From positions 1 to 37,881 of the IMG/VR virus record IMGVR_UViG_3300044949_001070: a stretch of DNA of 37,881 nucleotides; one strand, 5' to 3'. The translations under genes were made by a program, and so were the position numbers. The notes under the pieces are model-generated. The model was not told the DNA's origin. It saw only the letters and a program-made list of their open reading frames with translations, and made no database searches. How positions within the stretch are numbered: position 1 is the first letter of the stretch; every line of letters starts with the position of its first letter. Source of the DNA: a virus. Positions 24,655 to 32,533 of the stretch are shown here, piece after piece.

Positions 24655-26103
24655 ATGATCATTTTAGGTATCAATGAGACCTCTCATGATGCATCCGTAT
24701 CCTTAATAAAAGACGGAGAGATACTATTTGCTGGGCATGCTGAAAGATATAGCAAGAATAAGAATGACTGGTATGTAAATCAAGAACTAGTCGATGATGC
24801 TTTACAATATGGGTTTCCAGATAAAATTGCATACTACGAGAAGCCGTTGTTAAAAGCATCTAGATTATTTTTAAAAGGCGGAGCTGGTGAATGGAAACCA
24901 AAATTTAATATAGATGGAGTTCCAAGAAAATCCTTTAGCCATCACTACTCACATGCTTGTGCTGGCTATTACACAAGCAAATTTAAAGATGCGGTAATTG
25001 TAGTTATTGATGCAATCGGAGAGTACAATACATCTACAATTTGGTCTGGCGAAGGCGATAAGGTAAAATTAAAATATAAGCAAAATTATCCAGTCAGCTT
25101 TGGACTTTTTTATTCTGCATTTACGCAGCTTATTGGACTAATGCCAAATCAAGAAGAGTATATAATGATGGGGATGGCTGGATACGGAGACCCTAATAAA
25201 TATTTAAAAAGAATTGTCGAATACTTCCCGTCATATTATGAGCAAAAATACAACTTTCACAAAGGAATAACCGACTGGAACGATGTAATATCAGATCAAG
25301 ATAGATTTGACATTGCCGCATCTGTACAAGTTGTTTATCAAAGCAGGCTAATGGAATTTATGCATATGGCAAAAAGCATTACTGGCAAAGATAATTTAGT
25401 TTTTATGGGTGGATGTGCTTTAAATTGTTCTGCAAATACCGCACTGTGGAAAATTTTTAATGATATTTGGATAATGCCAAATCCTGGTGATGCTGGAAGC
25501 TCATTGGGTGCAGCCGCTGCTTTGTATGGCAAACATATTAATTGGAAGACTCCGTATTTAGGAACAGACCTTGGTCAAAATTGGCCTATAGATAAAGTTT
25601 TTCAAGAGCTAAAAGAAAATAAAATTGCAGCAGTTGCAGCTGGAAGAGCAGAGTATGGCCCAAGAGCTTTTGGCAATAGAAGCATCTTAGCAGACCCAAG
25701 AGATCCTGATATAAAAAATGAAGTAAATAAGATTAAGCAGAGAGAACTATTTAGGCCGTTTGCACCAATTGTTCTTGAGCATTTTGCTCACGAGTGGTTT
25801 GAGATGCCAACAAGATCAACTCCTTATATGCAGTATTCAGTTAAATGTAAGCAGCCAGATAAGATTCCTTCGGTAGTGCATGTAGATGGAACCTCTAGGG
25901 TTCAGACTGTTAACGAGCACGATCACCCACAGTTACATTTTTTGCTTAGGCAGTGGTATTGGCATACTGGCGTACCAGTTCTATTAAACACTAGTTTAAA
26001 CATAAAGGGTCAGCCGTTGCTGAATGACTCTCAAGATATTTTAAACTGGCAAGCCAAATATAATCATACTATAATTACATCAATCAAGAAAGAAGAAAAG
26101 TAG
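24655..26103 (+). CDS. NodU/CmcH-family O-carbamoyltransferase
   Basis: 482 residues. The N-terminal ASKHA domain starts MIILGINETSHDASVSLI with metal/nucleotide-site residues H11 and H96...H100 (SHHYSHACAGYY). The C-terminal domain holds EYGPRAFGNRSILADPRD, the carbamoyl-phosphate-binding signature. Such enzymes make carbamoyl-AMP and transfer carbamoyl to sugar hydroxyls of Nod factors, antibiotics or capsules. It is shorter than typical members (about 550-620). Its neighbours, GT61 and SGNH genes, support action on a glycan, though a nucleotide substrate is not excluded. Confidence 0.9.
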   Translation: MIILGINETSHDASVSLIKDGEILFAGHAERYSKNKNDWYVNQELVDDALQYGFPDKIAYYEKPLLKASRLFLKGGAGEWKPKFNIDGVPRKSFSHHYSHACAGYYTSKFKDAVIVVIDAIGEYNTSTIWSGEGDKVKLKYKQNYPVSFGLFYSAFTQLIGLMPNQEEYIMMGMAGYGDPNKYLKRIVEYFPSYYEQKYNFHKGITDWNDVISDQDRFDIAASVQVVYQSRLMEFMHMAKSITGKDNLVFMGGCALNCSANTALWKIFNDIWIMPNPGDAGSSLGAAAALYGKHINWKTPYLGTDLGQNWPIDKVFQELKENKIAAVAAGRAEYGPRAFGNRSILADPRDPDIKNEVNKIKQRELFRPFAPIVLEHFAHEWFEMPTRSTPYMQYSVKCKQPDKIPSVVHVDGTSRVQTVNEHDHPQLHFLLRQWYWHTGVPVLLNTSLNIKGQPLLNDSQDILNWQAKYNHTIITSIKKEEK

Positions 26104-26192
26104 TGTTAATTAGATATTACGCATACAATGTTTACTTTAAATTAAAAAAAATATTTAAAAAAGATAAAAAACAAGAAAGGTATTTATACTGA
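26103..26192 (+). CDS. 29-residue basic micro-protein
   Basis: A GTG start overlaps the upstream TAG (TAGTG), and the TGA overlaps the downstream ATG (TGATG), so the reading frame exactly bridges two genes. The peptide is aromatic then very lysine-rich (FKLKKIFKKDKK). The perfect stitching argues for translation, perhaps mainly to couple the carbamoyltransferase and SGNH genes. It is too short for a function call. Confidence 0.45.
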   Translation: MLIRYYAYNVYFKLKKIFKKDKKQERYLY

Positions 26193-27187
26193 TGGACTTA
26201 GATGAATACCTTAAATGGGAGACTCCTAATTCAAACTATCATTTTAACACCGCTGCCATAGATTCATTTTTTTTAAATGGGATGAAGAATCCTAAAAATA
26301 TTGATCCTGACTATAAAAAACATTACAAATTAAATTCCGAAGGGTTTAGATCAGAAGAGTTCAAGAATAACCCAGAGATATTATTTTCTGGCTGCTCCTT
26401 TACATATGGATCTGGAATACCGATTGATTATTTGTGGAATAAAATTGTATCTGAAAACTTTAAAGTTTCTCATCAAAATTTAGGAGTTCCAGGGGCATCT
26501 GTTATGTTCACAGTATCTAATTTATTTGAGCATTTTAGGATATATGGAAACCCCAAAGTAGTAGCATGTCTATTCCCAAGTTTTTACAGAACCTTTAGAA
26601 TTAAAAACTATAAATTTGGTTATAGCGAATACGATTATGCTAGACATGAGCTTCTTAAAGCTGGCGACGATTATGTTCTAGATGAAGATAGATACTATGA
26701 AAATGTTCAAAATCTGTATACAGAGATGGACGGACCAAAAATAATTAAAATGCCAACAGATATAAGAAATATAATACAGCCAGACACATCCTACTACTTA
26801 TCAATGATGTCAATCAATATTTTAGAGCAGTATTGTAAATCAAATGGTATTAATTTTGTTTGGTCGACATATGATGCTTTTAATATGCATTCTCTTAATA
26901 TAATAAAACAAAGAAATCCAGATAGACTTGAGGGTTTAATAGACTTACAGCAAGATATGTGGCACAGAAACTTTGATGAGCTTATTGAAAGTTATTATGA
27001 GCTTTCAAATGACGGTACAAGGACTGAAATAAAGTGCCACCAAGATTTATTAGAAAAAGACCCTTATATATTTCACATGGGATTTGATAGGAAAAGTGGT
27101 CCCTGGGACATGCATTGGGGTTCTCACAGGCACAAGCACATATCAGATGCGTTCACTAAAGCTATAGCCAGTTTAAATATTTTTTGA
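26192..27187 (+). CDS. SGNH/GDSL-like hydrolase
   Basis: 331 residues. Block I is ILFSGCSFTYGSG, with S69 in the nucleophile position; NLGVPGASV follows as block II-like. Near the C-terminus WDMHWGSHRHK fits the D-x-x-H block. SGNH proteins remove or transfer acyl groups on sugars or peptidoglycan. There is no signal peptide. With the adjacent carbamoyltransferase and GT61 gene it fits decoration of a saccharide. It is highly AT-rich like its neighbours. Confidence 0.65.
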   Translation: MDLDEYLKWETPNSNYHFNTAAIDSFFLNGMKNPKNIDPDYKKHYKLNSEGFRSEEFKNNPEILFSGCSFTYGSGIPIDYLWNKIVSENFKVSHQNLGVPGASVMFTVSNLFEHFRIYGNPKVVACLFPSFYRTFRIKNYKFGYSEYDYARHELLKAGDDYVLDEDRYYENVQNLYTEMDGPKIIKMPTDIRNIIQPDTSYYLSMMSINILEQYCKSNGINFVWSTYDAFNMHSLNIIKQRNPDRLEGLIDLQQDMWHRNFDELIESYYELSNDGTRTEIKCHQDLLEKDPYIFHMGFDRKSGPWDMHWGSHRHKHISDAFTKAIASLNIF

Positions 27188-27193
27188 TATACT
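27185..27193 (+). promoter_or_regulatory. Extended -10 promoter before tRNA-Arg
   Basis: TGA-TATACT, with TATACT at 27188-27193, places a start point near 27200, two bases before the mature tRNA 5' end. There is no -35 consensus. Confidence 0.45.
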
Positions 27194-27201
27194 AGCAAAA
27201 T

Positions 27202-27274
27202 GCCTTTGTAGCTCAGTGGACAGAGCATTCGGTTTCTACCCGACTGGTCGCAGGTTCGAATCCTGCTAAGGGCA
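27202..27274 (+). tRNA. tRNA-Arg(UCU)
   Basis: A 73-nt cloverleaf: acceptor GCCTTTG/TAAGGGC, D stem GCTC/GAGC, anticodon stem TTCGG/CCGAC with a T-C mismatch at the top, loop TTTCTAC (anticodon TCT, reads AGA), variable loop TGGTC, T arm GCAGG-TTCGAAT-CCTGC, discriminator A. CCA is not encoded. AGA is conspicuously used in the nearby accessory genes. Confidence 0.93.
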
Positions 27275-27295
27275 CAAATATGGAAAGGTTGTATT

Positions 27296-27964
27296 ATGAA
27301 AAGAATATTGGTAACGGGCGCTAGCTTTGGAATAGGTAAATCGATCTGTGAGTCTTTAGCTAAAGAAGGGCACACGGTCATAGCTGTTGCAAGAAGTCAG
27401 GAAGAGCTAAAAAAACTTTCTATGTCTTACAGCAATATATTGACCTACTCATTGGATATAACTAACTTAGAATCATTAGACATATTGGTAAAAGAGGTAG
27501 GCCAAATCGACGTTGTTGTGCATAATGCAGGAGGCGGCGGTACTAATAAATCAGTATTAAATGATCAAATTGAAAGCTGGGACTACTCATATAAAATTAA
27601 TGTCTTGGCTCCAGTATATATAACTAAAGCATTTCTTCCAGAAATGATTAAAAATAAAAATGGTCATTTTATTTTTATAACATCCACATGCGGACATTTT
27701 GTATATAAAAATGGATCTGGATACACTGTATCAAAGCATGCAGAGGTCGCACTGTCTGAGTTGCTGAGAATGGAACTGGTTGGAACTGGAGTAAGGGTTA
27801 CAGAAATAGCCCCTGGCAATGTAAATAGCAGAGGCAACGGAGATCCAGCCAGCAGTCTCACACCAGAAGATGTTGCGGAGGCGGTAAGATGGTCAGCGTC
27901 AATGCCAAGTCACGTAAATATTGACTCCATAAAGCTTTTGCATGTCAATAATTCAATTAGATAG
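27296..27964 (+). CDS. Short-chain dehydrogenase/reductase
   Basis: 222 residues, classical SDR. The cofactor motif TGASFGIG is at 7-14, N77-A-G-79 on the central strand, and the catalytic N102, S130, Y143-x3-K147 tetrad is complete. AVARSQ after the second strand (R33) suggests NADP(H) preference. The substrate is unknown; next to glycosylation genes a sugar or lipid-type carbonyl is plausible. It starts behind GGAAAGG, 21 bases after the tRNA. Confidence 0.9.
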   Translation: MKRILVTGASFGIGKSICESLAKEGHTVIAVARSQEELKKLSMSYSNILTYSLDITNLESLDILVKEVGQIDVVVHNAGGGGTNKSVLNDQIESWDYSYKINVLAPVYITKAFLPEMIKNKNGHFIFITSTCGHFVYKNGSGYTVSKHAEVALSELLRMELVGTGVRVTEIAPGNVNSRGNGDPASSLTPEDVAEAVRWSASMPSHVNIDSIKLLHVNNSIR

Positions 27965-27977
27965 ACAAATATTTAAA

Positions 27978-27986
27978 TGGTATAAT
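27978..27986 (+). promoter_or_regulatory. Extended -10 promoter of the endolysin gene
   Basis: TGGTATAAT lies 75 bases before ATG 28062, giving a leader of about 65-70 nt; TATAAA at 27992 is a second possible box. The leader ends with TTAGGAG. Confidence 0.55.
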
Positions 27987-28061
27987 TGTAGTATAAATTA
28001 GATGGCATAAGAGTTACTTTATTTGAGTGCTAATAAATTAATAAGAATTAGGAGAATTAAA

Positions 28062-28676
28062 ATGGCAGCAGTACAAGGATCAGCAGCAAGATTAGTAGAG
28101 GTAGCATTAGCGGAAATTGGATACATTGAAGGTCCAAAAGATAACGAGACAAAGTACGGTAAGTTTACAAAGTCTAACTTCCAACCATGGTGCGGAAGTT
28201 ATGTAATGTGGTGTGCAAATGAAGCTGGCGTAAAGATGCCAAACACAGTCTACACTCCAGCAGGTGCACAAGCATTTATTAAAGCAGGCACATGGCAGCC
28301 AGTGGAGACAGCAACACCAGCAGTTGGGGATATAGCCTATTTTGATTTTCCAAACGATGGTGTCGATAGAATTTCTCATGTAGGAATTGTTACTGCAGTT
28401 AATGCAGATGGAACAGTCGATGTTGCAGAAGGAAACACCAGCCCAGATAAAAAGGGAGATCAGAGAAATGGTGGACAAGCATGTCTTAAGAATCGTGCAT
28501 ACAAGAAGAAGAACGGTTCAAAGCTTCGCAAGAGCCAGCCAGTCTTTATTGTTGGATTTGGACGTCCAGCATTTGGTCAAGCAGTTAAACCAAAGACAGA
28601 TAAGCCAGTTGCTAAAAAGGCAGCACCAGCAAAGCCAGCAAAGGGTGGCGGCGGAAAGCCAGCAGCAACAAAGTAA
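28062..28676 (+). CDS. CHAP-domain endolysin with basic C-terminal tail
   Basis: 204 residues from ATG 28062 (TTAGGAG upstream). An N-terminal CHAP/NlpC-type amidase or peptidase domain has C44 (PWCGSYVMWC), H106 (RISHVGIV) and E123-x-N125 (AEGN). From about 175 a Lys/Ala/Pro/Gly-rich tail resembles histone H1 tails and may hold the enzyme to anionic cell-wall polymers. It would cut peptidoglycan peptide bonds at lysis or infection. There is no signal peptide, so release needs a holin; candidates lie at 32.0-32.5 kb. Confidence 0.88.
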   Translation: MAAVQGSAARLVEVALAEIGYIEGPKDNETKYGKFTKSNFQPWCGSYVMWCANEAGVKMPNTVYTPAGAQAFIKAGTWQPVETATPAVGDIAYFDFPNDGVDRISHVGIVTAVNADGTVDVAEGNTSPDKKGDQRNGGQACLKNRAYKKKNGSKLRKSQPVFIVGFGRPAFGQAVKPKTDKPVAKKAAPAKPAKGGGGKPAATK

Positions 28677-29083
28677 TGTTTGAATACTATGTAAAAAAAG
28701 TTACTAAGGTTGTTGATGGAGATACAATAGATGTAGAGATAGATCTAGGATTTGATATCTCATTTAGCTCAAGAGTTAGGTTAGCTGGAATTGATACACC
28801 AGAAAGTAGAACTACAGATAAAATGGAAAAAGCTCTTGGCTTAGAAGCAAAAGCCTATTTAAAAAAATCAATTGACTCAGCAAAAACTATTGTAATTAAA
28901 ACAGAAAAGATGGACTCTTCAGAAAAATATGGAAGAATTTTGGGCTGGGTATTCCTTGACGGATCAGAAAAGTCTATTAATGAACAAATGATTATTGATG
29001 GACACGCATGGGGTTATATGGGAGACACTAAGGTAAAGGATTTTGATGCTTTAGCAAAGGCAAGAGCGAAATCAAAAAAGTAG
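28676..29083 (+). CDS. Staphylococcal-nuclease-like thermonuclease
   Basis: 135 residues, a single OB-fold SNase domain. The active-site residues are all present: D14/D16 (VVDGDT), R35, D40-T41 and E43 (RLAGIDTPES), R87 (KYGRILG). There is no signal peptide, so it would act in the cytoplasm, perhaps degrading host DNA or RNA for nucleotides. Its ATG overlaps the endolysin stop (TAATG). Confidence 0.9.
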   Translation: MFEYYVKKVTKVVDGDTIDVEIDLGFDISFSSRVRLAGIDTPESRTTDKMEKALGLEAKAYLKKSIDSAKTIVIKTEKMDSSEKYGRILGWVFLDGSEKSINEQMIIDGHAWGYMGDTKVKDFDALAKARAKSKK

Positions 29084-29113
29084 TTGCATTTCTAGTTACC
29101 TAGATGGTATAAT
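29084..29113 (+). promoter_or_regulatory. hsp20 promoter with operator-like palindrome
   Basis: TTGCAT (29084-29089), an 18-bp spacer and TGG-TATAAT (box 29108-29113). The perfect palindrome TCTAG-TTAC-CTAGA (29091-29104) occupies the spacer, a classic repressor position. Confidence 0.6.
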
Positions 29114-29148
29114 AATATGGTCACCTGCCAAATGGGGGTGGCCATATT
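29114..29148 (+). promoter_or_regulatory. 5'-leader hairpin of hsp20
   Basis: AATATGGTCACC (29114-29125) pairs with GGTGGCCATATT (29137-29148), 12 bp with one G-T wobble. Part lies upstream of the expected start point; the GG-TCACC part would form a 7-bp stem at the RNA 5' end. It ends 24 bases before the start codon, with AAGGAG outside the stem. Confidence 0.5.
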
Positions 29149-29171
29149 ACTTGCTTAAAAGGAGAAATAAA

Positions 29172-29591
29172 ATGGTAACACAATTTGCTATGGATCTTTT
29201 TAGAGATCCATTTTTTATAGGCTTTAATCGTGATTTGGAAAGAATAAATAGCGTGCATCAAACAGCAGCTAGACAAACATATCCTCCATATGATGTTTTA
29301 AAGTTAGATGAAGATACTTTTCAAGTATCAATTGCAGTAGCTGGATTTACAAAAGACGATATAAACGTATCTGTAAACAATGGCACTCTAATTGTAACTG
29401 GAGAGATTCAGGAAGTGACTGACGGAGAGTACTTGCATAAGGGAATCGCGTCTAGAAAGTTCACACGTACATTTGCACTTGGCGAATATATGGAAGTTAC
29501 TGGGGCAAAGATTGAAGATGGTATGTTGCATATCAATGTAGATCGAATAGTTCCAGAAGAAAAAAAGCCTAAAACAATTAAGGTTAAATAA
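29172..29591 (+). CDS. Hsp20-family small heat shock protein
   Basis: 139 residues from ATG 29172 (AAAAGGAG upstream). The alpha-crystallin domain runs from YPPYDVLKLDEDTFQVSIAVAGF to HINVDRIVP, IbpA-like, with a C-terminal TIKV resembling the IxI/V oligomer anchor. It holds unfolding proteins without ATP. T4-like cyanophages also carry hsp20, perhaps to assist virion protein folding. It has its own regulated-looking promoter. Confidence 0.92.
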   Translation: MVTQFAMDLFRDPFFIGFNRDLERINSVHQTAARQTYPPYDVLKLDEDTFQVSIAVAGFTKDDINVSVNNGTLIVTGEIQEVTDGEYLHKGIASRKFTRTFALGEYMEVTGAKIEDGMLHINVDRIVPEEKKPKTIKVK

Positions 29592-29660
29592 TCTTCGATT
29601 CGCTACCGAAGGCAGACCTGAGCAAGTCTTTAAAATGCTCATTAATATTAAGGATAAATA

Positions 29661-29849
29661 ATGCCAGTTTACGAATATAAGTGCTCATACGATGAAGCAC
29701 ATGCAATCATGTCGGTAAATAGATCAATTAGCGAAAATGATCCAGGATATACATGTATTGAGTGTGAAGCTGATATGGTAAGACACTTCAGTTCATTTGG
29801 AATACAGTTTAAGGGTAACGGATTTTATAAAACTGATAATCCTAAATAG
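29661..29849 (+). CDS. FmdB-like zinc-ribbon protein
   Basis: 62 residues beginning MPVYEYKC, the hallmark of the FmdB family, with C32-x2-C35 as the second pair. The first knuckle has only C8, with H14 the possible partner, where most members have CxxC. It ends FKGNGFYKTDNPK, also typical. The family's molecular role is not established. An AAGGATAAAT ribosome site precedes it. Confidence 0.8.
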   Translation: MPVYEYKCSYDEAHAIMSVNRSISENDPGYTCIECEADMVRHFSSFGIQFKGNGFYKTDNPK

Positions 29850-29851
29850 GG

Positions 29852-29884
29852 TATAATTACTACATAACAAAATTTGTTATGTAG
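29852..29884 (+). promoter_or_regulatory. -10 box followed by an 11-bp perfect palindrome
   Basis: TATAAT (29852-29857) is followed two bases later by arms CTACATAACAA (29860-29870) and TTGTTATGTAG (29874-29884) around AAT. The palindrome covers the start point, and its last bases abut the GGGG ribosome site of the TTG-initiated gene at 29894. It could be an operator or an RNA hairpin limiting translation. Confidence 0.6.
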
Positions 29885-29893
29885 GGGTTATAA

Positions 29894-32002
29894 TTGAAAA
29901 AGGGTAAATTATTTAGAATAACAGCTGCAATCTCTCTTGCATTCAGCTGGCTTTTTATTGCCCCTGCAAATGGAGACGATCCATTAACAATAGGTGCTCA
30001 GAGGATAGAAGCCCTAAATGACAAGGTTTCAAACCTTAATGATAGCGCTGAACTAGTATCACTTATTGATGTAGCACAGGATAAGTATGAGGCTGCAGTA
30101 AGATCCAGGGATAACAAAACCTCAGCAGAAGAATCGTATGACGAGGCAGTGGAAACAGAAGCCAATGCTCTTTCCACCCTTGATGAAAAAATATTAAATG
30201 TATCTACAGCCCAATCAGCAGTAGATGGGCAGACAGCCACAGTAGAAATAGCACTTAATGAAAAGAACTCTGCTCAAGAAGCACTAAATATATCAAACAT
30301 TAATCTTCAAACCGCACAGTCCAATATGCAATCTGCTGGAGGACAAGGTTTGTCATATACTGTTTATCATTTGGCAAGAGTATTCCCTAGTATAGCAGTG
30401 CCAAGCGGTGTAATTTGTTCTGGTACTTGGAACTCAAACTATATGAGCCTTCCAGTTTGTGATAATAGATATGAAAACTTTATAGTTAAGTTTACTGGAC
30501 AAATCACAGTTCCGTCATGGTTTACAACAGTAGCGTTTGCAGGGTATACAGACGATGGCTTTAGAATGTTTATTGATGGAAATCTTGCAGTTAACAACTG
30601 GGTAGAGCAGGGAGTAAGATGGAGTGCTTGGTCCCCAACGTATGATGTAAGCGAAGATAAGACTTTAGATGTAGAGATATGGTGGTATAACGGTGGAGGC
30701 CCAGGTTCCTATCATCTTGGTTGGACAATTCCTGGTGGAATGACTGGTGCAGGTTGTGACTATGCTGGAGACCCAAGAGTCTGGGGACAAAATTTTAGTT
30801 GTAATCTTGGAACATTTTCTTCTGGTCCAGGGGCAACTCAGGAGCAGATAAATGATTATAACGAGGCACTTGAAGCAAGGAATGCAGCGCAACAAGAATA
30901 CAACAGCAGATCACTTGCATATACACAAGGTTCTGCAACATTAAATAGCTTACAGAATGATTTAGAATTAGCACAAGATGAAAAAGATCAAGCAGAGACG
31001 GCATATGAGATTGCACAATTAAACACTGCCTTGACATTAGCAGCAAAAGATAGTGCTATTGAAGAATACAATAATGCAATTGAAAATATGAATGATGCCA
31101 TTACTGCTGCTGAAGAAGAGTACGCTGCTCAATGGGATTTTGAAGAAAAGCAAAGAATTAATGCTGCTATTGCCACTGCCCTTGCAAATATGCCACAGCC
31201 AGAACCAACACCAGAGGTTACAGTTGAACCTACCCCAGAGCCTTCTCCAGAACCATCAACTGAGCCAACAGAGGAACCTACTGAAGAACCTACACCAGAG
31301 CCTTCTCCAGAGCCTACAAATGAGCCTACAGAAGACCCTAAGCCAGAGCCAACTGAAGAGCCTACACCTGAACCAGAACCAACAGATGAGCCAGTCGTAG
31401 AGCCTACAGAAGAGCCAACTCCAGAACCAGAACCAACTCCTGAACCAGAACCAACAACTAATCCTGAAATAGAAGATGAAGAGTTGGCTGAACTTATTCC
31501 TGAAAATGGTACAGGAACAGCAGAAGATCTATCTGGAGTTATTGCTAATCTTACAAGCAAGGATAACAAATTAGTTAAACTTTCACCAGAGCAGGTAGCA
31601 GCAGTTAGTCAGACACTTAAGTCGTTAACACAAGAAGCAAAGGCAGAAATTGCTGAAGACCTTGGTATTGCTCCTACAGAAGTAGCAAAGATTGCTGAGC
31701 AGATGAAAGAAAACCCAGCGCTTGCCTCAGCATTTGTTGAGTTCGCAGAAAGAGCAGGGGATGCAGGAGAAACCCCAATGCCATTTACATTAGCAGATGC
31801 AGTAACAGAAGTACAAACAGAAGCATTCTTAGCAGACCCACTTGGAGCAATATTTGCAGTGGACCCATTAGAACTCCTATCCAATTTCTCTGAATTGGGT
31901 ATGGACATGACAGATGATCAGAGAGAAAAAGCCCAGGAAGTCATTATCCCAGTAATCATTGTTTCACAGATTGCAAACGTAATGATTGGGATGAGGAGAT
32001 AA
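29894..32002 (+). CDS. Secreted PA14-domain protein with Pro-Glu-Thr repeat stalk
   Basis: 702 residues with a TTG start behind GTAGGGG. A signal peptide of about 27 residues (cleavage near PANG) is followed by a coiled coil to about 145, then a PA14/GLEYA-type beta domain at 150-280 ([25 protein letters not shown]), a second coiled coil to 430, and an E-P-T/S-rich stalk at about 434-525. A helical domain and a hydrophobic C-terminal helix ([18 protein letters not shown]) follow. PA14 domains bind carbohydrate. It may be a cell-surface or virion adhesin; export by the host Sec system is inferred from the signal. Confidence 0.8.
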   Translation: MKKGKLFRITAAISLAFSWLFIAPANGDDPLTIGAQRIEALNDKVSNLNDSAELVSLIDVAQDKYEAAVRSRDNKTSAEESYDEAVETEANALSTLDEKILNVSTAQSAVDGQTATVEIALNEKNSAQEALNISNINLQTAQSNMQSAGGQGLSYTVYHLARVFPSIAVPSGVICSGTWNSNYMSLPVCDNRYENFIVKFTGQITVPSWFTTVAFAGYTDDGFRMFIDGNLAVNNWVEQGVRWSAWSPTYDVSEDKTLDVEIWWYNGGGPGSYHLGWTIPGGMTGAGCDYAGDPRVWGQNFSCNLGTFSSGPGATQEQINDYNEALEARNAAQQEYNSRSLAYTQGSATLNSLQNDLELAQDEKDQAETAYEIAQLNTALTLAAKDSAIEEYNNAIENMNDAITAAEEEYAAQWDFEEKQRINAAIATALANMPQPEPTPEVTVEPTPEPSPEPSTEPTEEPTEEPTPEPSPEPTNEPTEDPKPEPTEEPTPEPEPTDEPVVEPTEEPTPEPEPTPEPEPTTNPEIEDEELAELIPENGTGTAEDLSGVIANLTSKDNKLVKLSPEQVAAVSQTLKSLTQEAKAEIAEDLGIAPTEVAKIAEQMKENPALASAFVEFAERAGDAGETPMPFTLADAVTEVQTEAFLADPLGAIFAVDPLELLSNFSELGMDMTDDQREKAQEVIIPVIIVSQIANVMIGMRR
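31196..31465 (+). repeat. Degenerate Pro-Glu-Thr coding repeat
   Basis: About 90 codons of irregular EPT-x-EP / PEPS / PEPT units within the PA14 gene, encoding an extended acidic linker. The degeneracy is mostly in third positions. Confidence 0.75.
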
Positions 32003-32003
32003 T

Positions 32004-32210
32004 ATGAAAATAATCAAAAAGGTTGTGAAGGGATTCTTCACATGGCTAAAAGATGCAGGAGTGGAAGTAATTGCACAGGCCTTTACGCTCCTAGGCTTCT
32101 TCATCGCATGGCTAACTTTGACGGGATCAGCAAGGGATATTGTTGGTATTGCAGTGCTTGCAACAACAGTAATCTGGCTAATTACAATACCGTTAAGAAA
32201 GGATAAATAA
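32004..32210 (+). CDS. Putative holin, two transmembrane segments
   Basis: 68 residues: a basic amphipathic N-terminus, TM1 at about 22-42 (VIAQAFTLLGFFIAWLTL), TM2 at about 46-65 (IVGIAVLATTVIWLITIPL), and an RKDK tail. Small two-helix proteins with a basic tail are typical phage holins. It is 3.3 kb from the endolysin and directly followed by another hydrophobic protein. It has an AGGAG ribosome site. Confidence 0.6.
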   Translation: MKIIKKVVKGFFTWLKDAGVEVIAQAFTLLGFFIAWLTLTGSARDIVGIAVLATTVIWLITIPLRKDK

Positions 32211-32530
32211 TGAATAGCGTAAAAAATATTAAAAATATATTGATGAGAATAGTCGCAGTATTTGCTGCTAACGGACTTGCCGTAATTGGAGCTGGAGCAA
32301 TTGCTGGAATTTCAACAGCAAAAGCTATAACAGTTGCTGGATTAACAGCAGTTGCAGCTGTAGTTGAGAAGCTTGCTCGTGCATTTATGGACGACGGCAG
32401 ACTAACAGCAGATGAAATTAATGCAGCATTTTCAACTGTCGATAAGGGCGCAAAAACTGTAGCAGATGTTGAAGTTGAAGAGCGTCAATTGTCTGATAAA
32501 GTTAAATCATCCAGAGCACCTAAAGCTTAA
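32210..32530 (+). CDS. Putative membrane protein of the lysis region
   Basis: 106 residues: Ala/Gly/Ile-rich hydrophobic stretches at about 12-32 and 36-52, then a soluble part with DGRLTADEINAAF, reminiscent of actinophage holin-like proteins, and a basic tail. It overlaps the upstream stop by one base behind AAGGATAAAT. A second holin, antiholin or other membrane protein is possible. Confidence 0.55.
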   Translation: MNSVKNIKNILMRIVAVFAANGLAVIGAGAIAGISTAKAITVAGLTAVAAVVEKLARAFMDDGRLTADEINAAFSTVDKGAKTVADVEVEERQLSDKVKSSRAPKA

Positions 32531-32533
32531 AAA

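Noticed and set aside
27124-27381. Minus-strand frame across tRNA-Arg
   Set aside because: It is a read-through of the tRNA complement; the cloverleaf explains the sequence.
28023-28061. Upstream TTG start for the endolysin
   Set aside because: No ribosome site there, whereas ATG 28062 follows TTAGGAG at proper distance.
28387-28683. 98-codon plus-strand frame inside the endolysin gene
   Set aside because: Gln-rich shadow of the Lys/Ala/Pro tail; the CHAP frame has domain evidence and a good ribosome site.
31129-31569. Gly/Ser/Val repeat frame on the minus strand under the EPT stalk
   Set aside because: Mirror of the low-complexity Pro-Glu-Thr codons, not a protein-like sequence.
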